This document shows positions 27,923-36,114 of a stretch of DNA of 64,000 nucleotides, one piece after another (positions within the stretch are counted from its first letter, which is position 1; every line of letters begins with the position of its first letter). The stretch covers positions 62,001 to 126,000 of the forward strand of contig CAVVRF010000028.1 in assembly GCA_963750535.1 (NCBI GenBank), in the 5' to 3' direction. The DNA is from JAKFWF01 sp963750535. Its GTDB lineage: Bacteria > Pseudomonadota > Alphaproteobacteria > Rhizobiales > Hyphomicrobiaceae. Under the pieces are notes generated by a model. The model was not told the origin of the DNA and did no database searches. It worked only from the letters and a program-made list of their open reading frames with translations. A program made the position numbers and the translations under genes.

Positions 27923-28525
27923 ATGCACGACGACTTCAGAAATTGCGCGAGCGCATGTGTGATGGCCGGGCTGGTGGCGGCCGGCGCCGCAGAAGCGGCC
28001 GCTCAAACGACGCCCGATCCGCATCATCCCGGCGGCTCTCCGCCAGCCGCCGGCAAGCAAGTGCAATCCCAGCCGCAAATGCCGGGCGGCATGAAGGGGT
28101 CTGGCATGATGGGTCCCGGAATGATGGGCCCAGGCATGATGGGGCGAATGATGGGTGACGGCCATACGGACGCAATGGCCGGTTGCCAGATGATGGGTGG
28201 CGGCGGGATGCACGCGGAGGGACGGATCGCATTCTTGCGTGCGGAACTCGCCATCACCGATACCCAAAAATCCGCCTGGGACGCCTACGCGGCACAGATC
28301 AAGAAGAACCTGCACAGCATGCAGGACATGCCGAAGATGATGACGACGATGATGGAGGCGAAGACCCCTGTAGAGCGGATCGACGCACGCATTGCCGCCA
28401 TGGAAAAGCGCACCCAGGCGCTGAAAGAGATCAAGCCGGCCCTGGCAGCGCTCTACGCTTCATTGAGCACGGAGCAAAAGGGCAAAGCCGATCAGATCCT
28501 GACCGAGATGGGCTGCATGATGTAG
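27923..28525 (+). CDS. Met-rich periplasmic Spy/CpxP-like (LTXXQ) protein
   Basis: 200 residues. CAGGAGG lies 5 nt before ATG 27923. Signal-like N-terminus (CASACVMAGLVAAGAAEAAA). Residues about 52-90 are a Met/Gly repeat with four MMGPG/MMGR-type units plus CQMMGGGGM, a likely Cu(I)-binding stretch. The helical C-terminal half (ELAITDTQKSAWDAYAAQIK, LYASLSTEQKGKADQILTEM) has the paired LTxxQ-like motifs of Spy/CpxP chaperones. Its place beside csoR and copA fits periplasmic copper buffering. Confidence 0.8.
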   Translation: MHDDFRNCASACVMAGLVAAGAAEAAAQTTPDPHHPGGSPPAAGKQVQSQPQMPGGMKGSGMMGPGMMGPGMMGRMMGDGHTDAMAGCQMMGGGGMHAEGRIAFLRAELAITDTQKSAWDAYAAQIKKNLHSMQDMPKMMTTMMEAKTPVERIDARIAAMEKRTQALKEIKPALAALYASLSTEQKGKADQILTEMGCMM

Positions 28526-28808
28526 CGAGCTGGCAGCGAAGTGCGATCGCGCGTGAAGGGGTCGCCTTCGCTTCCGCACTGCATACGCACCCGGGAGGTT
28601 TGTCCGATTGCTGCAAGGCGCAGAGCATGCAGGATTTGGCTCGCCGGCAGGATCTCGGATCACGTTGCTCCGTGGAGGTCTGTCTACAAGATCCAATCGT
28701 TGACTGACATCGACGTGACCTTTGTCCTGTCCATCGGTGGCACAATGCCGGTTCGCCGTCAGATCGCTGGCATTGGAAGGCGGATCTGTAGTTCAGTACA
28801 AGAGTGCA

Positions 28809-29638
28809 CTACTCGATACTCCTGGGTTTCGGGCCTCGGTATGTCCACGTCAGGTGCCTCGGGATCGGCCCCTTGTTGCGATACTCCGATTGGCTCTCCT
28901 CCCACGCGTGCGCGAGTGCGCCGACCGAGCGAGACAGCACGAACAGTCCGCGACACAGCGGGGGCGCAAAGCCGAGCTCGGCGAAGATCACTGCGGTCGC
29001 CCCATCAATGTTCATCGGCACCGTCTTGCCGCCCCTGCGCCGGGCAATTTCCAACTCCATCTTGCGGGCGATCGTGGCGAAGCGACCTGAAACGACCCCT
29101 GCGGCACTTGCCTCGTCAACCAGCGCAAGAAGACGCGGAGCGCGCGGATCGATCGGGTGAAAGCGGTGCCCGAACCCGGGCACGTGCTTTCCGCCCTTCG
29201 CACGAAACGCATCAAGCGCGGCCGCGACGCGGTGGCAACTTCGGCATCGTTCGCCGCAGGACCAAGGGTGCCGGCAATGTCGTTGTAGAGCTGGACGCAC
29301 TGCTCGCCCGCACCTCCGTGCACGTCGCCGAGGACGTTGATCGCCGATGCCATGGCATTGTTGATGCCGACGCCGCAGGTCATCGCCATGCGTGCGATTG
29401 CAATCGACGGTGCTTGTGGCCCGTGATCAACCGCGGCAACCAGCGCACACTCGAGAAGACGCGCTGCGCGTGGATCGGGCAAATCACCGCGGGTGAGCAG
29501 CCAGATCATCTCCGCGAATCCTACTTTCCCGATCAATTCCTCGATGGCGTAGCCGCGATATCTGATCGCACCGGGTTGCATGTCGATGATGGAAGTGGCC
29601 CACCAACCCTCAGGTGTCTCCTCAAGACGTCCGTTCAT
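28809..29638 (-). CDS. citryl-CoA lyase / short citrate synthase-like protein, one -1 frameshift
   Basis: Starts at ATG 29638 (GGAG upstream), whose ATGA overlaps the preceding gene's stop. N-terminal part: EGWWATSIIDMQPGAIRYRG, FAEMIWLLTRGDLP, ACGVG-like MTCGVGINNAMASAINVLGD. Near 29228 one base (G in GCGGTCGCG) is missing; restoring it joins KHVPGFGHRFHPIDPRAPRL, NIDGATAVIFAELGF and SRSVGALAHAWEE into a 276-residue protein. This is the citrate synthase fold without its N-terminal domain, as in citryl-CoA lyases, which split citryl-CoA into acetyl-CoA and oxaloacetate. The upstream CoA-transferase could make the CoA ester. Confidence 0.8.
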
Positions 29639-30054
29639 ATGCACTCCAGAATGAATTGCGGGCGCGAAACCGCGTTTTCTCGCGCCGCCGATACCGGCAA
29701 GCGCTGATTGAGCCGAAGATGGCCGAGAGGCCAACCACCGAAGGCCTCCCCGGTAACCGTGATACGCCAACTCGTGTTCGAACCCAGTGGATCAGAGTGC
29801 ATCACCAGGTATCGGTCATGAGCACCTTCTGAGCGATCTGCCTTCTCCTGTCGGCCTTGAGACATGAAAGGAGGTCGGGGGAGCATTTCGGCGGCGCGAC
29901 GCACGGTCTGGGCCGAAGCCGCGGAGGGCAGACACTGGCCCGCCAGCTTCTTCACTTCGCCTTTGTCGGGCCCGTCGAAGTACGTGGCAGCAGGTTGCTC
30001 AATGGCAGAGATGTCGGTCTCAATCACGAGTGCTCCGCAGGCATTCATGTTCAT
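29635..30054 (-). CDS. hypothetical protein between CoA-transferase and citryl-CoA lyase
   Basis: 139 residues from ATG 30054. Both ends overlap neighbours by ATGA, which strongly suggests translation in series with them. Sequence: GALVIETDISAIEQPAATYF, DGPDKGEVKKLAGQCLP, and near the end SWRITVTGEAFGGWPLGHLR. No signal peptide or membrane helix. I do not recognise a family; an undetected frame change inside it cannot be excluded. Confidence 0.5.
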   Translation of the reverse strand: MNMNACGALVIETDISAIEQPAATYFDGPDKGEVKKLAGQCLPSAASAQTVRRAAEMLPRPPFMSQGRQEKADRSEGAHDRYLVMHSDPLGSNTSWRITVTGEAFGGWPLGHLRLNQRLPVSAARENAVSRPQFILECI

Positions 30055-31262
30055 GCGTCTGCTTTCACCGCGCCGGTCCTGCATAGCTCGGCTATTTCGG
30101 CGCTGCTGTAGCCCAGTGTCGAGAGCCAGCGCTCGGTGTCCTGACCCAGTGCGGGCGGTGGCGACGGTGCCGGGAACGCATCGTCAAATCGGAATCCAGG
30201 CCGTGTCACGCGCAACGGCATTCCGGCCGTATTCAGCGCGGATAGCGTCTCGACGAAGCTCCGACTGGTGATCTGGTCTTCTTGCAGGATCTGGGGCACG
30301 CTCAGGACGCAGCCGGCGGGGACGCCATTTTGATTGAAGAGCGCTTCCCACTCTTCCGCGCCGCGTGTTGCCAGAGCGCTTTCGAGCTCTTCCTTGAGTG
30401 CGGCGCGATGGATTTTTCGTGATTGGCGCTCGACGAAACGGGGATCGGTTTTCAGTTCGGGCCGTCCGACAAGCTCACAAAGGATTTCGTATTGCTTCTG
30501 CTCATTGGCAGCAATGTTCAACGGCCCCGTCGCAGTGCGGAAAGTGCCGGACGGAGCGGCCGTGAAATTCTCATTTCCCATCGGTTCCGGCGTTACACCC
30601 GCATTCAGGTGATTGGAGACAACCCAGCCCATGGCTGCCAGTGTCGATTCCAGCAAAGAGACGTCGATGCGCCGACCACGGCCCGTTGCACGTTGCTCGA
30701 CGAGAGCGGCGGATATTGCGAATGCGGCTGTCAGCCCGGCGATGGTATCAGATATTGGGAAGCCGGTGCGAAGTGGCGCGGAATCCCGGTCGCCGGTCAC
30801 ACTCATGGCACCTGACAAGCCCTGGACGATCTGGTCGTAGGCCGGTCGAGCGGCCCAAGGGCCGTCTTGGCCGAAGCCGGAGATGGCGCAGTACACGATG
30901 CGTGGATTGCGCGCGGCGAGCAGGTCGTAGGGGAGGCCGAGGCGCTCCATGACCTTCGGGCGAAAGTTTTCAAGCACGACGTCAGATTGCTCGACAAGCT
31001 TCAGGAAGACCTCTTTGCCGCGCTTCGACTTGAAATCGAGGGCAACCGATTGCTTCCCCGCATTGACTGCGACGAACGACAGCCCCATCAACCGCGCGGA
31101 CATCTCCGGGTCAGCGCCCAGTTTGCGCGCCAAGTCGCCGCCGGCTGGATTCTCGACTTTGATCACCTCTGCGCCAAGCCGCGCCAGATTGTAGCCGCAG
31201 AATGGTCCTGCAAGCACATTGGTAAGATCGAGAACGCGAACCCCATCTAGTGGGCCGGCCAT
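30051..31262 (-). CDS. class III (CaiB/BaiF) CoA-transferase
   Basis: 403 residues from ATG 31262 (AGAGGA 9 nt upstream). GPLDGVRVLDLTNVLAGPFC, NLARLGAEVIKVENPAGGD, and the region around FVAVNAGKQSVALDFKSKRG are family hallmarks. The catalytic Asp is in GFGQDGPWAARPAYDQIVQG (about residue 160-175). It moves CoA between carboxylic acids, e.g. from succinyl-CoA. Coupled by ATGA to the 139-residue protein and then the citryl-CoA lyase, suggesting activation of a citrate-like acid followed by cleavage. Confidence 0.9.
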   Translation of the reverse strand: MAGPLDGVRVLDLTNVLAGPFCGYNLARLGAEVIKVENPAGGDLARKLGADPEMSARLMGLSFVAVNAGKQSVALDFKSKRGKEVFLKLVEQSDVVLENFRPKVMERLGLPYDLLAARNPRIVYCAISGFGQDGPWAARPAYDQIVQGLSGAMSVTGDRDSAPLRTGFPISDTIAGLTAAFAISAALVEQRATGRGRRIDVSLLESTLAAMGWVVSNHLNAGVTPEPMGNENFTAAPSGTFRTATGPLNIAANEQKQYEILCELVGRPELKTDPRFVERQSRKIHRAALKEELESALATRGAEEWEALFNQNGVPAGCVLSVPQILQEDQITSRSFVETLSALNTAGMPLRVTRPGFRFDDAFPAPSPPPALGQDTERWLSTLGYSSAEIAELCRTGAVKADA

Positions 31263-31356
31263 TGCAAGCATCCTCTGGTGCGGTGAAACCAACTAGGCTC
31301 ACGTTGGTCAGCGTGATCTCGTATCTGGATGCAGTGAAATGACGCGATAGAGGTCA

Positions 31357-32061
31357 TCAACCTTGCTCCAGGACTGGCCGCCAACCGATATCTTCGTGGC
31401 GATGATCGAACGTGTTCAGGTAGAAGAAGCCGGCCGAGGCGTAACCGCGACAGCACCGAGCTGTTTCACGACGCGCAAAGGGAGTTGCTGTCCAGCTCAC
31501 AGCACCCATCCAATTCCAGAATTGATTGTGGGGGCTGGTCCGATCGCCCTCATTCAGGACGCGATCAAGGTCGGCGGAAGTCGGTTGGGGCAGACCGGAG
31601 ATCTGTTCTTCTCCTACTACAAAGCGATCCCACTCATTCTCATCGGGTTTTCCGCGCGAGTAGCCGTCATCAGCGACACGGAAGTCTTGGCCGCCGGTCA
31701 TCAGACGGCAATTGTACTCCCGACCGTCGATTTGGACCGGAGCTCCCCGAACGAAGCCCGCCTGGTCGAGATCATGCCAACTAACGCGGACGAGGATGAC
31801 GCGATCGCAGATCAACAGGCGACGTCCGGCACTTTCAATAACGATCCACCGCAGCCTGTGGGCGGCATTCCTTGGCGTGTCTCCGAGCCGCCAATGACTC
31901 CAATCTGGTGCAAGGGAGAAGTCGGCTATGTCTCCGCATTCGAGGCCCGGATACGGTGATAGCATCGAAAGATCGATGAGCCAGGGCCGAACGGGACGGG
32001 CCAACGGGCGGCCGCCATGGTTCAGCGATCCGAGCTCGATCTTGCCAAGGCAATGCATCAT
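31357..32061 (-). CDS. small domain protein with RPVLE tail (C-type-lectin/FGE-like fold?)
   Basis: 234 residues, starting in an ATGATG whose ATGA overlaps the ureohydrolase stop. The C-terminal half reads YNCRLMTGGQDF, then GKPDENEWDRFVVG, HNQFWNWMGAVSW, RGYASAGFFYLN and the end DIGWRPVLEQG. The NEWD..., SW... and G(W/F)RPVLE spacing recurs in small lectin-like domains of phage, Firmicute and other bacterial proteins. No signal peptide. Its coupling to an arginase-family operon is unusual. Fold assignment is from recalled motifs; function is unknown. Confidence 0.6.
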   Translation of the reverse strand: MMHCLGKIELGSLNHGGRPLARPVRPWLIDLSMLSPYPGLECGDIADFSLAPDWSHWRLGDTPRNAAHRLRWIVIESAGRRLLICDRVILVRVSWHDLDQAGFVRGAPVQIDGREYNCRLMTGGQDFRVADDGYSRGKPDENEWDRFVVGEEQISGLPQPTSADLDRVLNEGDRTSPHNQFWNWMGAVSWTATPFARRETARCCRGYASAGFFYLNTFDHRHEDIGWRPVLEQG

Positions 32062-33068
32062 GCGGCCTCCAACATGCGATGGCGGAGGATGCGGGCCAGC
32101 ATTTCTGCCGCGATACGCTCGGTCCGGCCTGACGGATCGAGAGGCGGCGAGACCTCTACGATATCGAGGCCGTCAATCGGCCCGACGGCCAGGCCATCCA
32201 GCAGTTGGCAGTATTGGCGCGGTGTGATCGCGCTATGGACGATGGAACCTGTGCCCGGGAGGTAGCCCGCGTCCATGGCATCGATGTCGATCGAAAGATA
32301 AAGGCTCTCGCAATTTCGCGTAGCGTGGGCCAGTCCGCGTTTGGCGGTCTCCGCCGGACCTAGACGGTGCACATCTGCGGACGACAAGACGAGTCCCCCC
32401 ATGCGCTCGATCTCGGCAAGCTCGCCGCTATCCACCCACCCGGTGATACCGATCCAGACCATGTTGGCCTTGGTGATGTTGGGCAGCTCCGAGATGCGTC
32501 GGGCGTTCGTCGCATGATTGTGCGCGCCCCAGGCACCGAGCCGATCCGAGAAATCGAGATGGCCGTCGATCTGGATGAACCCGAACCGCAGACGATGGTC
32601 GAGGTCGGCAAGGCCTTGAGAGTATCCGAGGCAAGCCGGGTAGCTGTTATAGTGGTCGCCACCAAGCGCCAGCGGCACCGCTCCCTGCGCCCGGATCGCG
32701 CGCGTCATGCGCGCGATCGCGGCCGTCGTGCGCCCAACGGATGCGGGCGATATGTGCGCATCGCCACAATCACCAAGCCACCGATCGCGTCTAACTCTCC
32801 AGCAGAGCCCCGTCGCGGCGTCGACCAGCGGTTCCCCAATGAGCGCGGAAAGGCCCTTCATCCACACTGTCGTTGCCTGACGCAGCGCGCGCGGCCCGAA
32901 GCGCGTGCCGATGCGGCTCGAGTGCGTCCAATCGGATGGCATGCCGACCACGCCAATCTGGTTCGTGCGCAATGCATTCGGCTCTACCAGAGGAGCGCCG
33001 AAGAGCCGCGGAATTGGCGGCTCAAAGGCCAGCGTCGATATGTTCATCGGCGAAAGGTCAGCAGTCAT
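32058..33068 (-). CDS. ureohydrolase (agmatinase/guanidino-hydrolase type), metal site complete
   Basis: 336 residues. GGDHY (136-140), IDGHLDFSD (167-175) and LSIDIDAMD (258-266) supply His139, Asp168, His170, Asp172, Asp261 and Asp263, the binuclear Mn/Ni ligand set of arginases and agmatinases. DIVEVSPPLD near 302-311 has the Glu that contacts the guanidino group. Deviations: DGH for DAH, and DAG for the usual DP after the last motif. It is the only one of four tandem family members expected to be catalytic. The substrate is unknown; agmatine, guanidinobutyrate and other guanidino acids are options. Overlaps neighbours on both sides. Confidence 0.9.
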   Translation of the reverse strand: MTADLSPMNISTLAFEPPIPRLFGAPLVEPNALRTNQIGVVGMPSDWTHSSRIGTRFGPRALRQATTVWMKGLSALIGEPLVDAATGLCWRVRRDRWLGDCGDAHISPASVGRTTAAIARMTRAIRAQGAVPLALGGDHYNSYPACLGYSQGLADLDHRLRFGFIQIDGHLDFSDRLGAWGAHNHATNARRISELPNITKANMVWIGITGWVDSGELAEIERMGGLVLSSADVHRLGPAETAKRGLAHATRNCESLYLSIDIDAMDAGYLPGTGSIVHSAITPRQYCQLLDGLAVGPIDGLDIVEVSPPLDPSGRTERIAAEMLARILRHRMLEAA

Positions 33069-34047
33069 TGATGTCGCTCCTAGGTACGAGCGGCCTGTCG
33101 ATAAGCTGCGCGTATATGAAGGCGAGGAGGGCTGTCACCACCAGTCGCTGGCCCGTCTTCACCGCGTTGAGGCCGTTCGCCGTTGGCTCCAGCCCCGTGA
33201 CGATCATGCTGGCGACCTGCATCGTGCCGAGAACGGCGAGGCAATGTCTGATACTCATCAATGAGAGGCCGCCAAGGTGCGGCATCGCATTCATGCCGTG
33301 CAGTGGGCCAAAGAAGCCGGAAATGTCGAGATGTACGTGAAGCGGGCGCCGTGACAACGCCAGGCGCTTGGCCACCAGCTGCCAATCGTCCTGGCGGCGC
33401 AGCTGTGCGGCGCGGCTGCCGGTCAGGACGGCGCCAGCCGATCGGAGCCATTCGCCAGTCTCGACGGTTGGCCCCATTCGCGGCGCGATGATCTCCACAT
33501 GTCGGCCGGCGATGGTGCCATCGCTCAGCAGAGCGACGACGCCGCTCTCGCACCCACCACCATTTTGCGACAGCGAGCCGCCAATCTGACAGAATGCGTC
33601 GCCGTGGTCGATACAAGCACCGCGTACGGCTGGGGCCACGATACTCGCATCACCACCAAGGAGCAGCAGTGTTGCGCCGGTCGTCGCAATCGCGCGTGCT
33701 GTCGCGCAGATCGCCAAGTCGGCAGCCTCACCCGGGCAGCCGTCGAGCCGGATATCCCCAAGGTCCACGAGACGACCATGCATTGCGGATGTATCCACGA
33801 CAGTGCGCTCGTCGATCGACACCGGATGGCTAAACTGCGGATTGGCGTGCCAGCCGAAATACGCGGAGGTCTGCCGGATCGAAAGTGGTCCGAAGCGACA
33901 GCCCGTGCGTGGTCCGCTTGCGCGCTCGATCGGTGCTCCGAGCACGGCCAGAATGCCGGGGCCGAGCTCTGGCAAGGTCGCGCGACGCGAACGCATGAAC
34001 GTCAAATCGCCCGCCATGCGCGGCAGTGGCGCGGTCCTCAATGGCAT
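33058..34047 (-). CDS. ureohydrolase-fold pseudoenzyme B
   Basis: 329 residues from ATG 34047; the longer upstream frame is the shadow of the next gene. The scaffold is recognisable: GPRTGCRFGPLSIRQTSAYF, LVDLGDIRL, LLLLGGDASIVAPAVRG. But GGDH is GGDA (131-134), DAHxD is replaced by GGSLS (156-160), and SxDxDxxDP has become HLDISGFFGP. At most one metal ligand remains, so hydrolysis is not expected. It overlaps gene C by 10 nt and gene A by 11 nt. It may be a structural or regulatory subunit. Confidence 0.82.
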   Translation of the reverse strand: MPLRTAPLPRMAGDLTFMRSRRATLPELGPGILAVLGAPIERASGPRTGCRFGPLSIRQTSAYFGWHANPQFSHPVSIDERTVVDTSAMHGRLVDLGDIRLDGCPGEAADLAICATARAIATTGATLLLLGGDASIVAPAVRGACIDHGDAFCQIGGSLSQNGGGCESGVVALLSDGTIAGRHVEIIAPRMGPTVETGEWLRSAGAVLTGSRAAQLRRQDDWQLVAKRLALSRRPLHVHLDISGFFGPLHGMNAMPHLGGLSLMSIRHCLAVLGTMQVASMIVTGLEPTANGLNAVKTGQRLVVTALLAFIYAQLIDRPLVPRSDINDC

Positions 34048-34988
34048 CGCGGCTCCCCGCTCCGGAGAACGTCGACGATTGCATCGCCCAGCTCCGATAC
34101 CAGTGTGGTTGCGTCCCTGCCGCCGAGGCCCAAATCCGGCGCAAAGCCGTGGAGATCTGCCGCCACGATCGGCAGGCCGCGCAGACCACCGATCAATGCA
34201 AGCACTTGCGCGAGGTCCAATCCGGCGCCTGGCCTCCACCCGCCCAATGCGACCATCGGGGACGAAAGCACGTCGACATCGACACTGAGATAGATTGCCT
34301 CGCATAGACTGATGGGACTGCTCTTCACGGCTTCAACCGCTGGAACGAGCGCCGCTGCGACGCGGGCCGCAGTCAACACCGTCTCTGCGGCCGGACGATT
34401 TCTTGGTGGTGATGGTTGCGGACCATGCACTCCAAGCACGGCGATCGCGCCTGGCTCATCGGATAACTTCGCCGCAATACGCGCGGTTGCGCCGAAACGG
34501 GCAGTCCGGGTGCCTCCAATCTCGGAGGCAACAGCGAGATCGAGCTGCCGTGAGAGGCGAATGAAGCCAAATCGGCAATTGCTCAACGCTGACATCGCGC
34601 CGCGCAAAAGCAATGGCGTCAAGCTGTAGTCACCGCCGATGACAAGCAACTTGGAGCCCGTACGCAGGATACGTTCCACCTGATCGCTGAGTATCGCTTC
34701 CGTGCGATCGGGCTCGAGCGGAAATACGTTGAGATCACCGATATCGCGAACGCCCTCACGCCCCACCCGCGGGCGCCGCCGACCGTACGGGGGGCGAGAC
34801 GCGTAACGAATTTGACGCGCAGCGAACCGTGCCCCCGGTTGGGAGTGGCCAAAATGATCGCAGTAAAGGCCCGCAACAGCGACGGTGCTTCGAGACAGTC
34901 CCTCGACGTCAGCTGTAGCTGCGCCAAAGAATGTGCATACCGGCTCAATAACGTGTTGGGGTTCTTTCGCGGCCCAACCGAGTGTCAT
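34038..34988 (-). CDS. ureohydrolase-fold pseudoenzyme C
   Basis: 316 residues. RDIGDLNVFP and LLVIGGDYSLTPLLLRG mark the arginase fold. GGDH is GGDY (118-121), DAHxD is SRQLD (146-150), and SxDxDxxDP is SVDVDVLSSP. So three acidic positions survive but both histidines are lost; a full binuclear site is unlikely. The EVNP region reads AADLHGFAPD. Overlaps gene D by ATGA and gene B by 10 nt. Confidence 0.82.
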   Translation of the reverse strand: MTLGWAAKEPQHVIEPVCTFFGAATADVEGLSRSTVAVAGLYCDHFGHSQPGARFAARQIRYASRPPYGRRRPRVGREGVRDIGDLNVFPLEPDRTEAILSDQVERILRTGSKLLVIGGDYSLTPLLLRGAMSALSNCRFGFIRLSRQLDLAVASEIGGTRTARFGATARIAAKLSDEPGAIAVLGVHGPQPSPPRNRPAAETVLTAARVAAALVPAVEAVKSSPISLCEAIYLSVDVDVLSSPMVALGGWRPGAGLDLAQVLALIGGLRGLPIVAADLHGFAPDLGLGGRDATTLVSELGDAIVDVLRSGEPRCH

Positions 34989-35944
34989 GGGCGGAACTCC
35001 TCCTCCAGGAACTCGCCTAGGGCCGCATGAAGCGCCAATGCAGCGACCTGCTCGGTATGCCCCCTCCGATCGAGATCGGGGGCTACATTTGTCACGGCAA
35101 TCCCTGCGAGCTTGGTGCCGAACCGCGCCTCCTTAACGAGGTCGATGAGTTGCTCGGGCGTAAGGCCGCCGACGGTTATGCCTGGCGTGCCGGCGGCATG
35201 TCCCGCATCAATGACCTCCAGATCGATGACGCAGATGATGCGCTCATACTGCGCAATAAAGTCCCGCACTTGGGCTGCCGCCGCTGAGATTCCATCCGTA
35301 TGAACGAGCTCGGCAGCGAGAACGTGCCCTCCAACCTCGCAGAGACGGTCCCATGCCGATTTGGGCTGAAGGCCGATTGTGCCGACGCAGAGCAATCCAC
35401 TTCCGCAGCCAGCAGTGGCTATGAGTTCGCCGATCGCGCGGCCTTTGGCATCAACAGTCGCCGGCAGAACGAGGCTCGGCGAGATCACGATGGCGCCAAC
35501 GGGCCGCGATGACCGACTCGCTCCGACCAATAGACACTCTGCAATTCCAGCGTCGCCGCCCAGCAGTACCGGAACCCCGCCGCGCGCACAGATGGCGCCA
35601 ACCCCGGCAGTTGCGGCGCCAAGCGCCACGTCGTTCGGCAAGGTATCCAAATCGATGTCGCCGAGATCGACGCCATTCACCTCGTTCTTCAACCGGCGTG
35701 CGATCCCCGTGTCGAGGTCAATCACAGTGCGGGACGGAGAGATGAGGAAATCCTCGAAGGCAGCCATAGACGCTTCGCGAACAGCCAGGGGTCCCTTTGC
35801 AGCGCCCCGCCGACGTGGTTCCGCTGACTCGATTGGCACACCGAGAGCGACGATGGTGCCGGCAACAACGGCATCGAGACCCGCCGGCCGAAACCGGGCA
35901 AGTGCCGGCATGCGCGCTATTGCTGAATTGTGGACCGGGATCAT
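34985..35944 (-). CDS. ureohydrolase-fold pseudoenzyme D
   Basis: 319 residues, first gene of the run. GTIVALGVPIESAEPRRRGA, VDLGDIDLDTLP, VLLGGDAGIAECLLVG, then VIDLEVIDAGHAAGTPGITV and GGLTPEQLIDLVKEARFG show the arginase fold. The ligand motifs are GGDA (129-132), SPSLV in place of DAHxD (155-159), and IDLEVID for DxDxxD. The guanidino-binding Glu segment reads VTNVAPDLD. Probably inactive. It diverges from the IclR gene 170 bp away. Confidence 0.82.
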   Translation of the reverse strand: MIPVHNSAIARMPALARFRPAGLDAVVAGTIVALGVPIESAEPRRRGAAKGPLAVREASMAAFEDFLISPSRTVIDLDTGIARRLKNEVNGVDLGDIDLDTLPNDVALGAATAGVGAICARGGVPVLLGGDAGIAECLLVGASRSSRPVGAIVISPSLVLPATVDAKGRAIGELIATAGCGSGLLCVGTIGLQPKSAWDRLCEVGGHVLAAELVHTDGISAAAAQVRDFIAQYERIICVIDLEVIDAGHAAGTPGITVGGLTPEQLIDLVKEARFGTKLAGIAVTNVAPDLDRRGHTEQVAALALHAALGEFLEEEFRP

Positions 35945-36114
35945 AGGGTCACTCCTCGCCTGCGAGGCGGGATTGCAATAATTTCCCGGGCAAGGTTGCC
36001 TTGCGGCTTTGTGGCGCTGCAGGGGACGCCTCGACGCTTGCCCCTCACCGCTCTATTCTTCGTCAGCCGCTCAGCCCCAATCCAGACCGCATACCGCACT
36101 TTGAGATATGATGA

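Noticed and set aside
27506..28315. Leftward 269-codon open frame across the Met-rich gene
   Set aside because: It is antisense to the Spy-like gene over its first half and low-complexity (Arg/His) over the rest.
29760..29800. tRNA-like TTCGAACCC stretch
   Set aside because: No acceptor or anticodon stem can be paired around it, and it lies inside a coupled coding frame. I found no convincing tRNA or rRNA in the window.
33058..34305. Longer start for ureohydrolase B at 34305
   Set aside because: The extra 86 codons overlap the upstream gene out of frame and are Arg-rich; the ATG at 34047 fits the family N-terminus and the 10-nt overlap pattern.
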